Assembly (NCBI GenBank): GCA_049841135.1
Contig: JASGHK010000004.1
Coordinates: 372,001 to 436,000, forward strand
Reading direction: 5' to 3'
From: JACRCT01 sp049841135
GTDB taxonomy: Bacteria; Myxococcota; Myxococcia; Myxococcales; UBA5297
DNA length: 64,000 nt
Shown here: in pieces, positions 26,751 to 36,236 of the stretch
How positions within the stretch are numbered: position 1 is the stretch's first letter
How the letters are laid out: each line of letters opens with the position of its first letter
The notes under the pieces: model-generated
What the model was told of the DNA's origin: nothing
Database searches by the model: none
Seen by the model: only the letters and a program-made list of their open reading frames with translations
Translations under genes and position numbers: made by a program

Positions 26751-28748
26751 TTAGGGGCAGCTCGCCAAGCAGGCGTGGTTGGAGCACGTCCACTTCGGCG
26801 GGTTGCCGTTGGCGCAGGAGGGAGCCGCCAGACCGCCGGGGCAGTCCCAGTCGTAGACACAGGCGCCGATCTGCGTGCAGCGCAGCTGCTGGACCGAGCC
26901 GCACATCGGGCACGGGTCGCGGCAGTACTGGCCCGCGCTACACCCACCGCCGGTCCAGTCGCAGCCCAGGCCCTCGTACGGCAGGCACGCGCCTTGGTGC
27001 AGCACCTGGACGCCGGCGCAGCTGGCCTCGCACTCGCTGCCGTAGGTTCCGTAGTTCTCGCCGCACACCGGCGTGCCGGGGCCGCACTTGCAGCACGCCC
27101 CGCAGGTGGGGCCGAGCTCGCACCCGCTCACGTCGCGGCCCCCGGGGCTGCTGCACTGTGTCGGCAGGCACGCTGGCGGCGACAGGACGGGGCACTGCTG
27201 GCAGCAGCCACCGGTGCAGGACTCCGCTCCCCACTGGCACTGCAGGCCGGTGGAGCAGGCCGGCTCGTTGTAGAGACAGACCGACGTCGAGCACTGCCCG
27301 GGACACGGGCAGGTGAGGCAGCTGTCGGAGAAGTAGCACGCGCCACCGTTGGGGCACTGGCTGTCCAGGTGGCACCCGACGACGCACTCGTTGGCTCCGG
27401 TGCAGCCCGGCCCCGGCTCGCAGACCATCCCGGCGCCGCACTCCGCGTCGCTCTGGCACCCGGCGGGCTTGGGCGCACACTGCGCCGGGCACGGGCACCC
27501 GTCGCAGTCCACCGGCTGGCACGTCTCGTTCGCCTTGCATTGGGCGTCGTAGCGGCAACCCCGCATGCACGTCTTGCCACCCGACGTGCCGCAGCCTTCG
27601 CAGATCTCCCCTGGCCCACACGCGGCGTCGGACGTACAGGCAGTCTGGACGAACTCGCAGGTGCCGGGGCAGCAGGCGCCGCACTGGGCGCGAGCGCAGG
27701 CCTGCCCGGCGGCGCAATCGCCGTCGTCGAAGCAGCCACTCACGCACTGCTTCTCGCCCGTGCAGCCAAAGGGGTCGTTCACCGGAGCGCAGACGCTGCC
27801 CGTGCCGCACTCGACGTCGGACACGCAGGTCACCGGCTTGTCGTAGCAGGTGCCGGTGTCGCAGCCGCAGCCCGCGCACGGCGGAGGTGGCGCGCAGGCC
27901 TGGTTCGGCCGGCAGTCGGCGTCGCGGTGGCAGCCCGGCCGGCAGTGATCGTCACAGTTGCCGTATTCGGTGCCACAGACGAGGCCCGACGGACACTCGG
28001 TGTCGTACCCGCAAACCGCGTGGCGCTGGCACTGGCCGTAGCAGGGACAGTCCGGGCAGTTGTAGCAGGTGGTCAGGACGCAGCGCTCGTCGAGGGCGCA
28101 CTGCGCATCCCGGTGACAGCCGGCGAGGCAATGGCGGCCGCCGCCGTCGTAGGTGTCCGGGTAGTCGCAGACCGCCCCCAGAGGGCACTGCTCGTCGGCG
28201 GTGCACTCGGAGGCGTCGACGCAGGCGCCCACGGGGTCGCCGCAATTCTGCACGGGCAGATCGCAAACCTTGCCGGAGCTGCAGTCGCTGGCGTCGTGGC
28301 AACCGGCCTGGCAGGTCTTCACGCCCTGGCAGTCGGCGAAGCAGTTCTGGCCGCTGGGGCACTCGAGGTCGCGCGCACAGGTGGGCCCGCTGCATTTGAA
28401 GCTGCAGCGCCGCGCGACGCACTCCCACTCGCCGGTGCACTCGGGCCCGTCCAGCTCCTGGCAGGCGCAGTGCTCCTTGAGCTCGCAGGCGCCGGGATCG
28501 TTCTGCCAGACGGTGGGCAGGCTCTTGACCCGGCAGGTCCCGCGGTCGCACCAGCCTGCGACTGGAGTGCAGAGGTTCGTGGGCGGCGTCGGGCAGTCGG
28601 AGTCCTTCGCACACTCGCCGGTGCCGGCGTCGTTCCCCGGCATATTGGCTCCCGCATCCGCTCCGCGTCCGGGCGGGTCCACGGGACTGAAGCACGCGGG
28701 CGCCGCCAATGCCGCTGCGATGAGGACGGAGAGACGGACGAAACGCAT
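26751..28748 (-). CDS. Large Cys-rich surface lipoprotein
   Basis: A 665-residue lipoprotein. The signal peptide ends in the lipobox AAPAC, and the ATG at 28748 has GGAGG upstream. The mature protein is a chain of roughly 20 short Cys units of the form C-x(5)-CP-x-G-x-xC, for example CVDASECTADEQCPLGAVC and CQSDAECGAGMVCEPGPGC. It carries an estimated 90 or more Cys, which implies extensive disulfide bonding. This is a lineage-specific repeat architecture in Myxococcota. No enzymatic motif is seen. A role as a surface spacer, adhesin or metal-binding coat is possible but unproven. It shares its 3' gap with the convergent DNA ligase gene. Confidence 0.65.
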   Translation of the reverse strand: MRFVRLSVLIAAALAAPACFSPVDPPGRGADAGANMPGNDAGTGECAKDSDCPTPPTNLCTPVAGWCDRGTCRVKSLPTVWQNDPGACELKEHCACQELDGPECTGEWECVARRCSFKCSGPTCARDLECPSGQNCFADCQGVKTCQAGCHDASDCSSGKVCDLPVQNCGDPVGACVDASECTADEQCPLGAVCDYPDTYDGGGRHCLAGCHRDAQCALDERCVLTTCYNCPDCPCYGQCQRHAVCGYDTECPSGLVCGTEYGNCDDHCRPGCHRDADCRPNQACAPPPPCAGCGCDTGTCYDKPVTCVSDVECGTGSVCAPVNDPFGCTGEKQCVSGCFDDGDCAAGQACARAQCGACCPGTCEFVQTACTSDAACGPGEICEGCGTSGGKTCMRGCRYDAQCKANETCQPVDCDGCPCPAQCAPKPAGCQSDAECGAGMVCEPGPGCTGANECVVGCHLDSQCPNGGACYFSDSCLTCPCPGQCSTSVCLYNEPACSTGLQCQWGAESCTGGCCQQCPVLSPPACLPTQCSSPGGRDVSGCELGPTCGACCKCGPGTPVCGENYGTYGSECEASCAGVQVLHQGACLPYEGLGCDWTGGGCSAGQYCRDPCPMCGSVQQLRCTQIGACVYDWDCPGGLAAPSCANGNPPKWTCSNHACLASCP

Positions 28749-29050
28749 GGGAACCTCCGAGATCGATCCGTCAGGGACGAGGCAACTCTCACGCCGCGCC
28801 CAGGCCTTCCAAGTATGCAGAGATTCCCAGCACTTGGCGCAGGAGGTTGGCCTCGCGCGAGCGAGGAATCTGTGAGCTGCCCTCAGAAAACTGGCGAGCG
28901 TTGTCCGGCTGCGGCGGTGTAGAACGGAGGGCCGAGGGGGACACCTTGCCCAAGCTCCTGAAGGTCGGACACCAGAGCGCGAGACTTGCGTTGACGCTGA
29001 CCGCGCTCGCCATCACCTTCCTTCTCGACCAAGGGCCGAGGTAGCGGACC
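28749..29050. other. 302-base intergenic region, divergent promoters
   Basis: It separates the leftward Cys-rich lipoprotein from the rightward M48 protease and must carry both promoters. I see one palindromic patch, CCTCGCGCGAGCGAGG (28851-28866), but no clear -35/-10 pair and no convincing coding sequence. Confidence 0.4.
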
Positions 29051-30649
29051 GTGCGCATCGTCTACCCGCTGCTGGCCTTGCTCGCCTTCCTGCTCTTCGT
29101 CGGCTCGACCCTCGCGGCGGCCTCGGTGCTCGTCGTCTTCCCCTTCCTGATCCTGGCGCTCGGCGCGCTGCTCCTCGCCGCGCAGCAGTACTACGGCGCC
29201 CTGAAGGTCATGGGCGCCATCCCCGAGGCCTTCGCCACCTGCTTCCGGGCCACGGCCATCCTGCTCGGAGTGGTGTTCAACCCGCTGCTCGAGCGGGAGC
29301 AGGGCCTCGACGACGACGGCAACGGCCCCACCGACCTGCCGCAACTGTTCGCGCTGGTCGATTCGGTCGCCAAGTCCATGCGGACGCGCTCGGTCAATCG
29401 GATCTTCCTGACCGAGGCGCCCAACGCCTGCGTCTTCGAGCGTGGCGGATTCCTCTTCCTCGTCGGGACGAGGCGCTATCTGGTCATCGGCGTGCCCCTC
29501 TTGTACTCGCTGAGCGAGGACGAGCTGCGCGCTGTGCTCGCCCACGAGTTCGGCCACTTCGCCCACCTGCATACCGCCTTCTCGCGGATGGTCGGACGCT
29601 TCTTGCGCTCCCTGCTGTCGCTCCACGCGGGCATCGAGTCGAAGCTGAGTCCGCTGTACTGGTCCACGGCGTTCTCGGTGCTGGTGATGGAGTCCATCTA
29701 CTTGCCCTGGATGCGCAGCGAGGAGTTCGAGGCCGACCGCGACTCCGGCCGGGTCGTCGGCTCGAACCACGCCGTCGCGGCGCTGCGCAAGCTTCGCGAC
29801 GACCTCCCAAGCATCGAGATCGCACTCGCGACGATGCTCGGGCCGCACGCCAAGAAGCTCGCGCCGGTCCACGTCGGCGAGGCGGCGAAGCTCCTCACGA
29901 CCCGAATGAGCGCGAAGCTGCGGCGTGAGCTGGCCGTCCAGGCCGAAGGGGATGTCCTGGACCTCGAGGAGCGGACGCACCCGCCGGTGGCGCAGCGCAT
30001 CGCCGTGCTCGCGAGCCTGCCGCCCCGAGAATCGAAGGGCCGCGCCACGGCCATCGAGGCGTTGCCCGACGTCCGCCGTCTCGAGCGCGACCTGACCCGA
30101 CGCCTCTTCAGGACCGGGCCGAGCTATCAGGAGGCGTCCGAGTACGTCCCGGCCCTGCTCCGGCTGCTCGCGCAACCCGAGGAAGCAGCACGCCCGCCTG
30201 AAGACGGCGCGGCGCTCGACCTGCTGGGGAACACCTTTGGGGCGGAATACGACCCGGTGGCGAGCCTGCGGGCGGCCGTGGAAGCGAAAGACATGGCAGG
30301 GGTCCTCGGCGCCTACGAGTCGCTCCCGCCGGGGACGCTCGTGCCGCCCGAGCTGCAGGTCAAGGCGGGTATCGCCGCGGTCGTGCTCGGGAAGTACCCG
30401 GTGGCGCTGGCGGCCTTCCGCGCAGCAGCAAGCCAGGCGCAGGACAGCCCGCAGATCGCCGGGGAGGCGCTGGTGCTCGCCGCGCGGGTCTACGGCGAGA
30501 AGCTGGGCGACGCCGGGAGCGCCCAGAAGCTCTATGCGTACGTCGTGCGCCGCTACCCGGCGTCGAGGGCGGCCACGTTCGCGACGGAGAAGCTACGGAG
30601 CACGGCAGCGCCGGCTCCTCTCGCCAGTCCCGGCCACCGCGAGGGATAG
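29051..30649 (+). CDS. Membrane-anchored M48-family zinc metalloprotease with TPR-like C-terminus
   Basis: A 532-residue protein. The GTG start is followed by two N-terminal transmembrane helices (about residues 3-25 and 27-48). A peptidase M48 domain contains the zinc motif HEFGH (about residue 164) and the third ligand EFEADRDSG (about 228). The C-terminal ~180 residues are Ala/Leu-rich helical repeats (VASLRAAVEAKDMAGVLGAY and GKYPVALAAFRAAASQ), which look TPR-like. M48 proteases such as HtpX and BepA/Loi degrade misfolded membrane or outer-membrane proteins; this layout is closer to HtpX in topology with an added repeat domain. Substrate unknown. Confidence 0.8.
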   Translation: MRIVYPLLALLAFLLFVGSTLAAASVLVVFPFLILALGALLLAAQQYYGALKVMGAIPEAFATCFRATAILLGVVFNPLLEREQGLDDDGNGPTDLPQLFALVDSVAKSMRTRSVNRIFLTEAPNACVFERGGFLFLVGTRRYLVIGVPLLYSLSEDELRAVLAHEFGHFAHLHTAFSRMVGRFLRSLLSLHAGIESKLSPLYWSTAFSVLVMESIYLPWMRSEEFEADRDSGRVVGSNHAVAALRKLRDDLPSIEIALATMLGPHAKKLAPVHVGEAAKLLTTRMSAKLRRELAVQAEGDVLDLEERTHPPVAQRIAVLASLPPRESKGRATAIEALPDVRRLERDLTRRLFRTGPSYQEASEYVPALLRLLAQPEEAARPPEDGAALDLLGNTFGAEYDPVASLRAAVEAKDMAGVLGAYESLPPGTLVPPELQVKAGIAAVVLGKYPVALAAFRAAASQAQDSPQIAGEALVLAARVYGEKLGDAGSAQKLYAYVVRRYPASRAATFATEKLRSTAAPAPLASPGHREG

Positions 30650-30671
30650 GGCTTTCACTCGGCGCCGCGGC

Positions 30672-31574
30672 TCAGCCCGCCTTGGCCGCCGCCGTCCGCG
30701 GAAGCACCCGCTCCTCGAGGAACCGCTCCACGCGCAGCGACAACAGGTCGGGCTGCTCCATGAGCCCGGCGTGAGTGCCGCCCGGGATGAGCAGGAACTC
30801 GGCGCCCGGGATCTTGCGCGCCAGGTCCTGGGAGAGCCGCAGCGGCGTGAAGAGGTCCTTCTCGCCGGCGACGACCAAGGTCGGCACGGCGATGGTCGGC
30901 AAGAGGTCGCTCGCGTCGTGGTCCTGCAGGCTCTGCGCGAGCGCCGCGTAGCTGCGCCAATCGGTGCGGGAGAGCTGCTCCATGTACGGCACCATCAGCT
31001 CATGCGGCGCGAGCGTCGAGTCGATGATGCCCAGCAGCCGCGCGCCCTTCTCGGCGACCCCGGACAGGAACAGCGGCCGCAGCGCCGCCGACAGGGCGTT
31101 GGGCGCGACCTGGACGATCTTCTTGAAGCCCTCGAAGGCCACGAGTGACAGCCGGGTGTCGAAGAAGGTGGCGATGGTGTGGCCGGAGGTGCACAGCGTG
31201 GGCACCAGCGCCGCCACCTGGTCGCGGTGGCGCCGGTAGTACTCGAACGCGACCTGGCCGCCCATCGAGTGTCCGAGCAGCACCGGGTGGTGGATCTTCA
31301 GGGCGCGGAGCACGGCTTCGGCGTCGTCGACGCAGCTGGCGATGGAGATGTCGGTCGGGTCCGGCGGTCCGTCCGAGCGGCCGTGGGCACGGAAGTCGAA
31401 GCGCACCACGCGACAGGTGCGGCTCATCTGCCGGGCGAACGGCTCCCAGAAGCTCATGCAGACGCCGATGCCGTTGAGGCAGACGAGCCAAGGCCCGCGC
31501 TCGCCGTCCAGGCGGTAGTAGAGCCGGCCCTTGGGCCCGTCGACGAAGCCTTCCTGGTTGCGCGCAGCCTTCAT
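30672..31574 (-). CDS. Alpha/beta hydrolase
   Basis: A 300-residue alpha/beta-hydrolase-fold protein. The nucleophile elbow is LLGHSMGGQVAF (Ser), the acid is in VVAGEKDLFTPL (Asp), and the catalytic His is in GGTHAGLMEQP. The oxyanion region is LNGIGVCMSFWEPFARQM and the cap segment runs about residues 130-200. I chose the ATG at 31574 for its GAGGG ribosome site and its fit to the family start. The substrate class (ester, lactone, epoxide) is not determined by sequence. It lies downstream of the OmpA gene across a hairpin, and converges on the M48 gene with a 22-base gap. Confidence 0.85.
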   Translation of the reverse strand: MKAARNQEGFVDGPKGRLYYRLDGERGPWLVCLNGIGVCMSFWEPFARQMSRTCRVVRFDFRAHGRSDGPPDPTDISIASCVDDAEAVLRALKIHHPVLLGHSMGGQVAFEYYRRHRDQVAALVPTLCTSGHTIATFFDTRLSLVAFEGFKKIVQVAPNALSAALRPLFLSGVAEKGARLLGIIDSTLAPHELMVPYMEQLSRTDWRSYAALAQSLQDHDASDLLPTIAVPTLVVAGEKDLFTPLRLSQDLARKIPGAEFLLIPGGTHAGLMEQPDLLSLRVERFLEERVLPRTAAAKAG

Positions 31575-31591
31575 CGGACCCTCACGAGGCA

Positions 31592-31621
31592 CCGCCGCGC
31601 CCCACGGTGGGAGCGCGGCGG
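31592..31621 (-). terminator. Hairpin between ompA-like and hydrolase genes
   Basis: CCGCCGCGC (31592-31600) pairs with GCGCGGCGG (31613-31621), with additional pairing CCCAC/GTGGG in the loop. It lies between the OmpA-like gene and the hydrolase gene, on the strand of both, without a T-run. It could be a partial terminator or an mRNA processing structure. Confidence 0.4.
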
Positions 31622-31660
31622 CTGGAGTCAGTTCTCGGCGCCTGAATTGCCGAGCGAGCG

Positions 31661-32953
31661 TCACTCCCGCTCGGTGATGTTGAACTCGGTGCGCCGGTTC
31701 TGGGCGCGGCCCTTGTCGGTCGCGTTGGAGGCGATCGGACGGGTCATGCCGTAGCCCGTCGCCTCGAGCCGCGCCGCGTCGATGCCCTTGCTGACGAGGT
31801 ACTTCACGCACGACTCGGCGCGGTCCTGCGAGAGCTTCTTGTTGCGCTCGGCGGTGCCCACCGAGTCGGTGTGGCCCTCGACGCGGACCTTCTTGATGGC
31901 CGGGTAGTCCTTCAGGACCTGCGTGACCTCGTCGAGGATCCTGAAGCTCTCGGCGCCCTTGATGGTGGCCTTGGCGAACTCGAAGTTGATCTGCTTCTTG
32001 ATCTCGATGCGGTCCTTCTTGACCACCACCAGCGTCATCTTGCGCGGGCAGCCGTTCTTCTTCGGGTCGGGGTCGGGCACGCCGGGCTCGTCGGGGCAGG
32101 CGTCCTTGTCGTTCTCTATGCCGTCCTTGTCCCGATCGGTGTCCGGGCAGCCGTTCTTGGTCGGGTCGGGGTGCTTGAGGCCAGGCTCGTCTGGGCAGGC
32201 GTCCTCCCAGTCGAGGATGCCGTCCTTGTCGCGGTCGAGGACCGGGCAGCCCTTGTTCTCGACAGTGCCGGGGACGTTGGGGCAGCCGTCCAGCTTGTCG
32301 GTGATGCCGTCGTTGTCGTTGTCGGCCTCGGGGCAGCCGTCCTCGTCCTGGAAGCCGTCCTTGTCCTCGGGCTCGGTGATGCAGCGGTCGAGGTCGTCGA
32401 AGATGCCGTCGAGGTCGGTGTCCTTGACGACCGGGCAACCGAAGTTCTCCTTGGGGCCGGGGACGTCGGGGCACTTGTCGTCGGGGTCGATGACGCCGTC
32501 GTTGTCGCGGTCGGGGCAGCCCTTGTTCTCCTTCGGGCCGGGGATGTCCGGGCAGGCGTCGTCAGTGTCGGGCACGCCGTCGCCGTCGCGATCGGTCGCC
32601 TCGATCTTCACCACGACGTCCTTCTTCTCCTTGATGAGCACCTGCTTGGGGCCGCAGTCCTTGGAGAGCACCAGGGCCTTCTTGATGTTCTCCTCGGCGA
32701 TGGCGATGTGGTCCTGAGCGCGGGGGCTGTTGCCCTCGTCCACCTCGCCGTACGCGAAGTCGAGGTTGGCCTCGGCCAGGGCGAGCTCGCGCGGGGCGCA
32801 GCGGTAGGCTCCGCTCTTGCGGGCGCGCTGGATGTCGGCCTGGATGATCTCGCCGTCGGCGCGGATCTTGTTGCCGCTGACGCAGCCGGCGAGCAGCGCG
32901 GCGGCGAGGACGAGCCGGAGCAGGCTATCGATCGGTCGCATGCGGTCGCTCAC
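31661..32953 (-). CDS. OmpA-family lipoprotein with thrombospondin type 3 repeats
   Basis: A 430-residue protein. The signal peptide ends in the lipobox LLAGC. A short helical domain (about 25-110) precedes 6-7 thrombospondin type 3 calcium-binding repeats (DRDGDGVPDTDDACPDIPGP-type units, about 120-300). A C-terminal OmpA peptidoglycan-binding domain (about 315-430) has the signature VRVEGHTDSVGTAERNKKLSQ and NRRTEF. It tethers the outer membrane to peptidoglycan. The GTG at 32953 overlaps the TGA of the upstream DUF4398 lipoprotein (GTGA), so the two are translationally coupled; an ATG at 32941 is an alternative start. The OmpA plus DUF4398-lipoprotein pair is a common Myxococcota arrangement. 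Confidence 0.85.
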   Translation of the reverse strand: MSDRMRPIDSLLRLVLAAALLAGCVSGNKIRADGEIIQADIQRARKSGAYRCAPRELALAEANLDFAYGEVDEGNSPRAQDHIAIAEENIKKALVLSKDCGPKQVLIKEKKDVVVKIEATDRDGDGVPDTDDACPDIPGPKENKGCPDRDNDGVIDPDDKCPDVPGPKENFGCPVVKDTDLDGIFDDLDRCITEPEDKDGFQDEDGCPEADNDNDGITDKLDGCPNVPGTVENKGCPVLDRDKDGILDWEDACPDEPGLKHPDPTKNGCPDTDRDKDGIENDKDACPDEPGVPDPDPKKNGCPRKMTLVVVKKDRIEIKKQINFEFAKATIKGAESFRILDEVTQVLKDYPAIKKVRVEGHTDSVGTAERNKKLSQDRAESCVKYLVSKGIDAARLEATGYGMTRPIASNATDKGRAQNRRTEFNITERE

Positions 32954-33405
32954 TTGGTGCCCTCGGCCGGAGGAGGCGGCGGGACGACGGCGGGCGGCGT
33001 CTCGGTCTTCTCGACCTTGTCGACGGTGATGGCGTCCGACCTGCCGTCGATCCGCGGGGGAGGCGGTGGCAGCGTCGGGACGTTGGGGAGCGCGCCCTCG
33101 GCCTTGGCGGCCATGGCCTTCTTCTTGGCCTCCTGCGCGAACTTCACCGCCTTGCGCCCGAAGTCGATGGAGACCTCGAAGTCCGAATAGCCCTGCTCCT
33201 CGCGGGCCTTGTGCAGGTACGCCTCGGCGGCCGTGAACTCGTAGGGCGCCAGCTTGGGCGCGTCGGCCATCCGCGCGGCCTCGAGCTGGACGTCGCCGTC
33301 CATGATGAGCGCGGTGGACTGGGTCGGCCCACAGGCGGCGAGCCCCAAGCCCGACAATGCGGCGCCGAGGATGATGGCCGCCGACCTTCCGAGGGGAAGC
33401 TGCAT
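32950..33405 (-). CDS. DUF4398-type helical lipoprotein
   Basis: A 151-residue lipoprotein. I chose the ATG at 33405 because it directly begins the signal peptide (MQLPLGRSAAIILGAALSGL, lipobox LAAC). The mature helical segment (about 30-100, PYEFTAAEAYLHKAREEQGYSDFEVSIDFGRKA) matches the DUF4398 pattern. A Pro-rich tail follows (PTLPPPPPRI and VVPPPPPAEGTK). It is immediately upstream of, and overlaps by 4 bases, the OmpA/TSP3 gene. The pair probably forms a periplasmic or outer-membrane complex at the cell wall. Confidence 0.7.
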   Translation of the reverse strand: MQLPLGRSAAIILGAALSGLGLAACGPTQSTALIMDGDVQLEAARMADAPKLAPYEFTAAEAYLHKAREEQGYSDFEVSIDFGRKAVKFAQEAKKKAMAAKAEGALPNVPTLPPPPPRIDGRSDAITVDKVEKTETPPAVVPPPPPAEGTK

Positions 33406-33505
33406 TCGAACGACCCCGTATCCGGACGCGAACTGGCGCCGCAGACTACCGAAAGTACTGGACATTCCGAATGGTTCTATGGGGTTTCGCAGGGGCAGTC
33501 AACTC

Positions 33506-33540
33506 AGGCTGTAGCCTCTAGGCTTTAGGCTGTAGGGCCT
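33506..33540. repeat. Degenerate heptamer tandem array (AGGCTNT)
   Basis: Five in-register 7-mers, AGGCTGT, AGCCTCT, AGGCTTT, AGGCTGT and AGGGCCT, lie between the DUF4398 lipoprotein gene and the PP2C gene. The core resembles the reverse complement of the GAAGCCC heptamer at 26712-26748 (GGGCTTC). Confidence 0.55.
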
Positions 33541-33557
33541 CGGAGCGGTGCCTTGGG

Positions 33558-34312
33558 CTACACCACCCGAACGCAGACGACGGTGATGTTGTCGTCGCCG
33601 CCGCGGTTGTTGGCCAGGTCGATGAGGGCCTGCGGGATGGTCTCCATGTCGGGGCGCGCGGCGATGTCGAAGATCTCGCGCTCCTCCATCATGTTCGACA
33701 TCCCGTCGGAGCAGAGGATGAAGGTGTCACCCGCCTGCAGCACCAGCCCCATCACGTCCACCGCCACCTCGGACTCGAAGCCGACGGAGCGGGTGATGAT
33801 GTTCTTGTAGCGGCTGTGGCGGGCTTCCTCGGCGGTGATCATCCCCGCCTTGATCTGCTCGTTGACGAGGCTGTGGTCCTCGCTGATCTGCTGGACCAGG
33901 TCGCCGCGGACCAGATACGCCCGGCTGTCCCCGACGTGGCCGATGAACGCGCAGTCGCGGTGGACGAGCAGGGCGATGGTCGTGGTGCCCATGCCCGCCA
34001 GGCGGCTGTCGTTCTGAGCGGCGTTGAAGATGTTGGCGCAGGCGGCTTCCACCGCGCCGCGCAGCACCTCGGGGATCGGGGAGTCCTCGATGGGCCCCTG
34101 AACCTCGAAAGGGTTCTCGGCCCGCGTCCGCGCCTTGCGGATCTCCGCGTCGATGGTCTCCACCGCGATTCGGGAGGCCGTTCCACCACCCGCGTGGCCG
34201 CCCATGCCATCGGCGACGACGAACAGGGAGAGGCCTGATCAATCAGGTAGCTGTCCTCGTTGTGGTCGCGCTTGCGGCCGACGTCGGAAACGCCTTTGCA
34301 GAGCACTTTCAT
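33558..34312 (-). CDS. PP2C-family Ser/Thr protein phosphatase (apparent frameshift)
   Basis: About 251 residues after correction. The ATG at 34312 gives MKVLCKGVSDVGRKRDHNED. Downstream motifs in the second frame are DGMGGHAGGG, GDSRAYLVRGD, ILCSDGMSNMM and GGDDNITVV, which include all PP2C metal-binding Asp residues. It removes phosphate from Ser/Thr residues; the PEGA-domain kinase at 41158-44187 is a plausible opponent. The two frames join between LIDQ and ADGMGG at about 34228-34235. The span is 755 bases, so one base is missing or two are extra. The recN gene lies 120 bases upstream on the same strand. Confidence 0.85.
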
Positions 34313-34431
34313 GAACGTACCGAGAAGTGCTCGCGAATCTACCGGCCCGCCGCCAGACAGGTCAACAGCCGAGGTGCCCAAAACGCCGAGCAAAAGACTG
34401 GACTGGAGGGCGACTTGCCAGCATGGCGCTC

Positions 34432-36146
34432 CTAGCGACGCCGGCGCCGTGCCGAACACTCGAGCATCTCCTCGGCGTTCTTGAGTGCAGCCGGGGTGAT
34501 CTGCACGCCCGCGAGCATCCGGGCGATCTCCTTGGTCCGGGCCGACGGCGACAGCACCTCGACCCTGGAGATGGACCGGCCGTCCTTGACGCGCTTGGCG
34601 ACGGTGTAGTGGCTGTCGGCGCAGGCGGCGATTTGCGGCAGGTGCGTGATGCACAGCACCTGGCGCTCGCGCGAGACCTCCTTGAGCAGCCGGCCGACCA
34701 CCTCCGCCACGGCCCCGCCGATCCCCGAGTCCACCTCGTCGAAGACGTAGGTCGGGACCGGGTCGGTCTTGGCCAGCGTGCGCTTGACGGCGAGCATCAC
34801 GCGGGAGAAGCTCGCCACCCGAGGCGATCTTGGCCAGCGGCCGCGGCTCCTCGCCGGCGTTGGCGCTGATGAGCAGCTCGCAGGTGTCCAGCCCGCGCGA
34901 GGTCAGCACCTCGCCGTCCACCTGCGCGTCGGCGCTCCCCTCCCCGGCCGGCGCGGTCTTCGCCAGACTCACCTTCAGGAGCGTCTTGGCCATCGCGAGC
35001 TTACCGAGCTTCCGACTCGACCGCCTTGGCAAACTCCTCGGCCGCGGCGTAGCGCTTCTCGGACAGCGCCCGCGCCAGGACCAGGGCCTCACGGCCGAGC
35101 TCCGCACACTCCTGATCGAGCGTCGCCAGCCGCTCCGCGTGGCGCTCGACGCCCGCGAGCTCGGCCTTCATCTCCTCAAACCGGCGCAGCACCGTGGCCA
35201 GGTCGCCGCCGTGCTTGCGCGTCAGGCGCTTGATGGACTCGAGCCGCTCGTCGAGCTCCGCGAGCTTGGCCGGGTCGGCGTCGACGTGCTTGAGGTACCC
35301 CGACAGCGACCGCGACGACTCCTCGAGCTCCACGCGCGCAGCCTTCAGCGAAGCGACCAGAGGCTCGAGCGAAGGGTCGATCGCCGCGGCGTCGGCGAGC
35401 CGTCCCAGGGCGGCACCGACCTGGTCTGCCGCCGCGCAGTCGCCCGAGTAGAGCACCCGCTCGGCCTCCTCGGCGGCGCTACGCAGCTTGCTCGCGGCGG
35501 CGAGCCGGCGGCGCTCCTGGGAGAGCTGCTCGTCCTCGCCGGGCTGCGGCGCGAGCTGGCCGATCTCGGCGATCTGGAACGAGAGGTAGTCCGCGCGGCG
35601 GGCGCGCTCGGTGTCGTCCATGGCGAGCCCGGCCTTCTCCGCGAGCCGCGCGGCGAACCGCTCGTAGGCCTCGCGGTAGCGCGCCAGCTCCCCTTGCAGC
35701 CCGGCATAGCCGTCGAGCAGCGACAGGTGCAGCTGCGGGTCGAGCAGGCTGACGTGCTCGTGCTGGCCGCTGATGTCGACCAGGCCCCGGCAGACCTGCT
35801 CGAGCAGGCCGACGGTCGCCATGGCCCCGTTGACCCACGCGCGCCCGCGGCCGCTGCGGTGGATGACGCGGCGGATGAGCAGGTCGCCTCCTCCGGTGGG
35901 CAGGCCGAGCGCCGCGAGCCGGTCCCCGAGGTCCATGCCCTCGAAGAGCGCCTCCACCGTGGCCTCGTCGCAGCCCGTGCGGATGACCTCCGCGCTGGCG
36001 CGGCCGCCGAGCACCAGGTGGAGCGCGTCCACGAGGATGGACTTGCCGGCGCCGGTCTCGCCGGTGAGCGCGTTGAAGCCCGGGCCGAACCGCACCTCGA
36101 GCTCGTCGATGATCGCGAAGTTCTGGATTCGAAGGGCATTGAGCAT
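34432..36146 (-). CDS. recN: DNA repair protein RecN (two apparent +1 frameshifts)
   Basis: About 570 residues after correction, the normal RecN length. The N-terminal ATPase half has NFAIIDELEVRFGPG and Walker A GETGAGKS. A long coiled coil follows (ERARRADYLSFQIAEIGQL to EEFAKAVESE). The C-terminal half has ISANAGEEPRPLAKIASGGE (ABC signature), Walker B VFDEVDSGIGG and ITHLPQIAA. RecN is an SMC-like protein that organises double-strand-break ends. The frame breaks at 35006-35012 and at 34807-34813. Both are GAGCTC sites that read GAAGCTC or GAGCTTC. Removing one base in each gives an unbroken RecN. Confidence 0.92.
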
Positions 36147-36236
36147 GACCCGATCGTTAGCACGCGGGTCTGACACTGAACAAGCGTCCAGGCCATTTAC
36201 TCAACCGCGACGGCAGCTTAGGCCGCGGGTCCGACA

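Noticed and set aside
28946..29044. Small hydrophobic frame just before the M48 protease gene
   Set aside because: About 32 residues from a TTG with no ribosome site and no recognisable motif. The hydrophobic segment is probably chance.
32030..32600. Repetitive DNA inside the OmpA-like gene as a possible noncoding repeat array
   Set aside because: The periodicity is fully explained by in-frame thrombospondin type 3 repeats in the protein.
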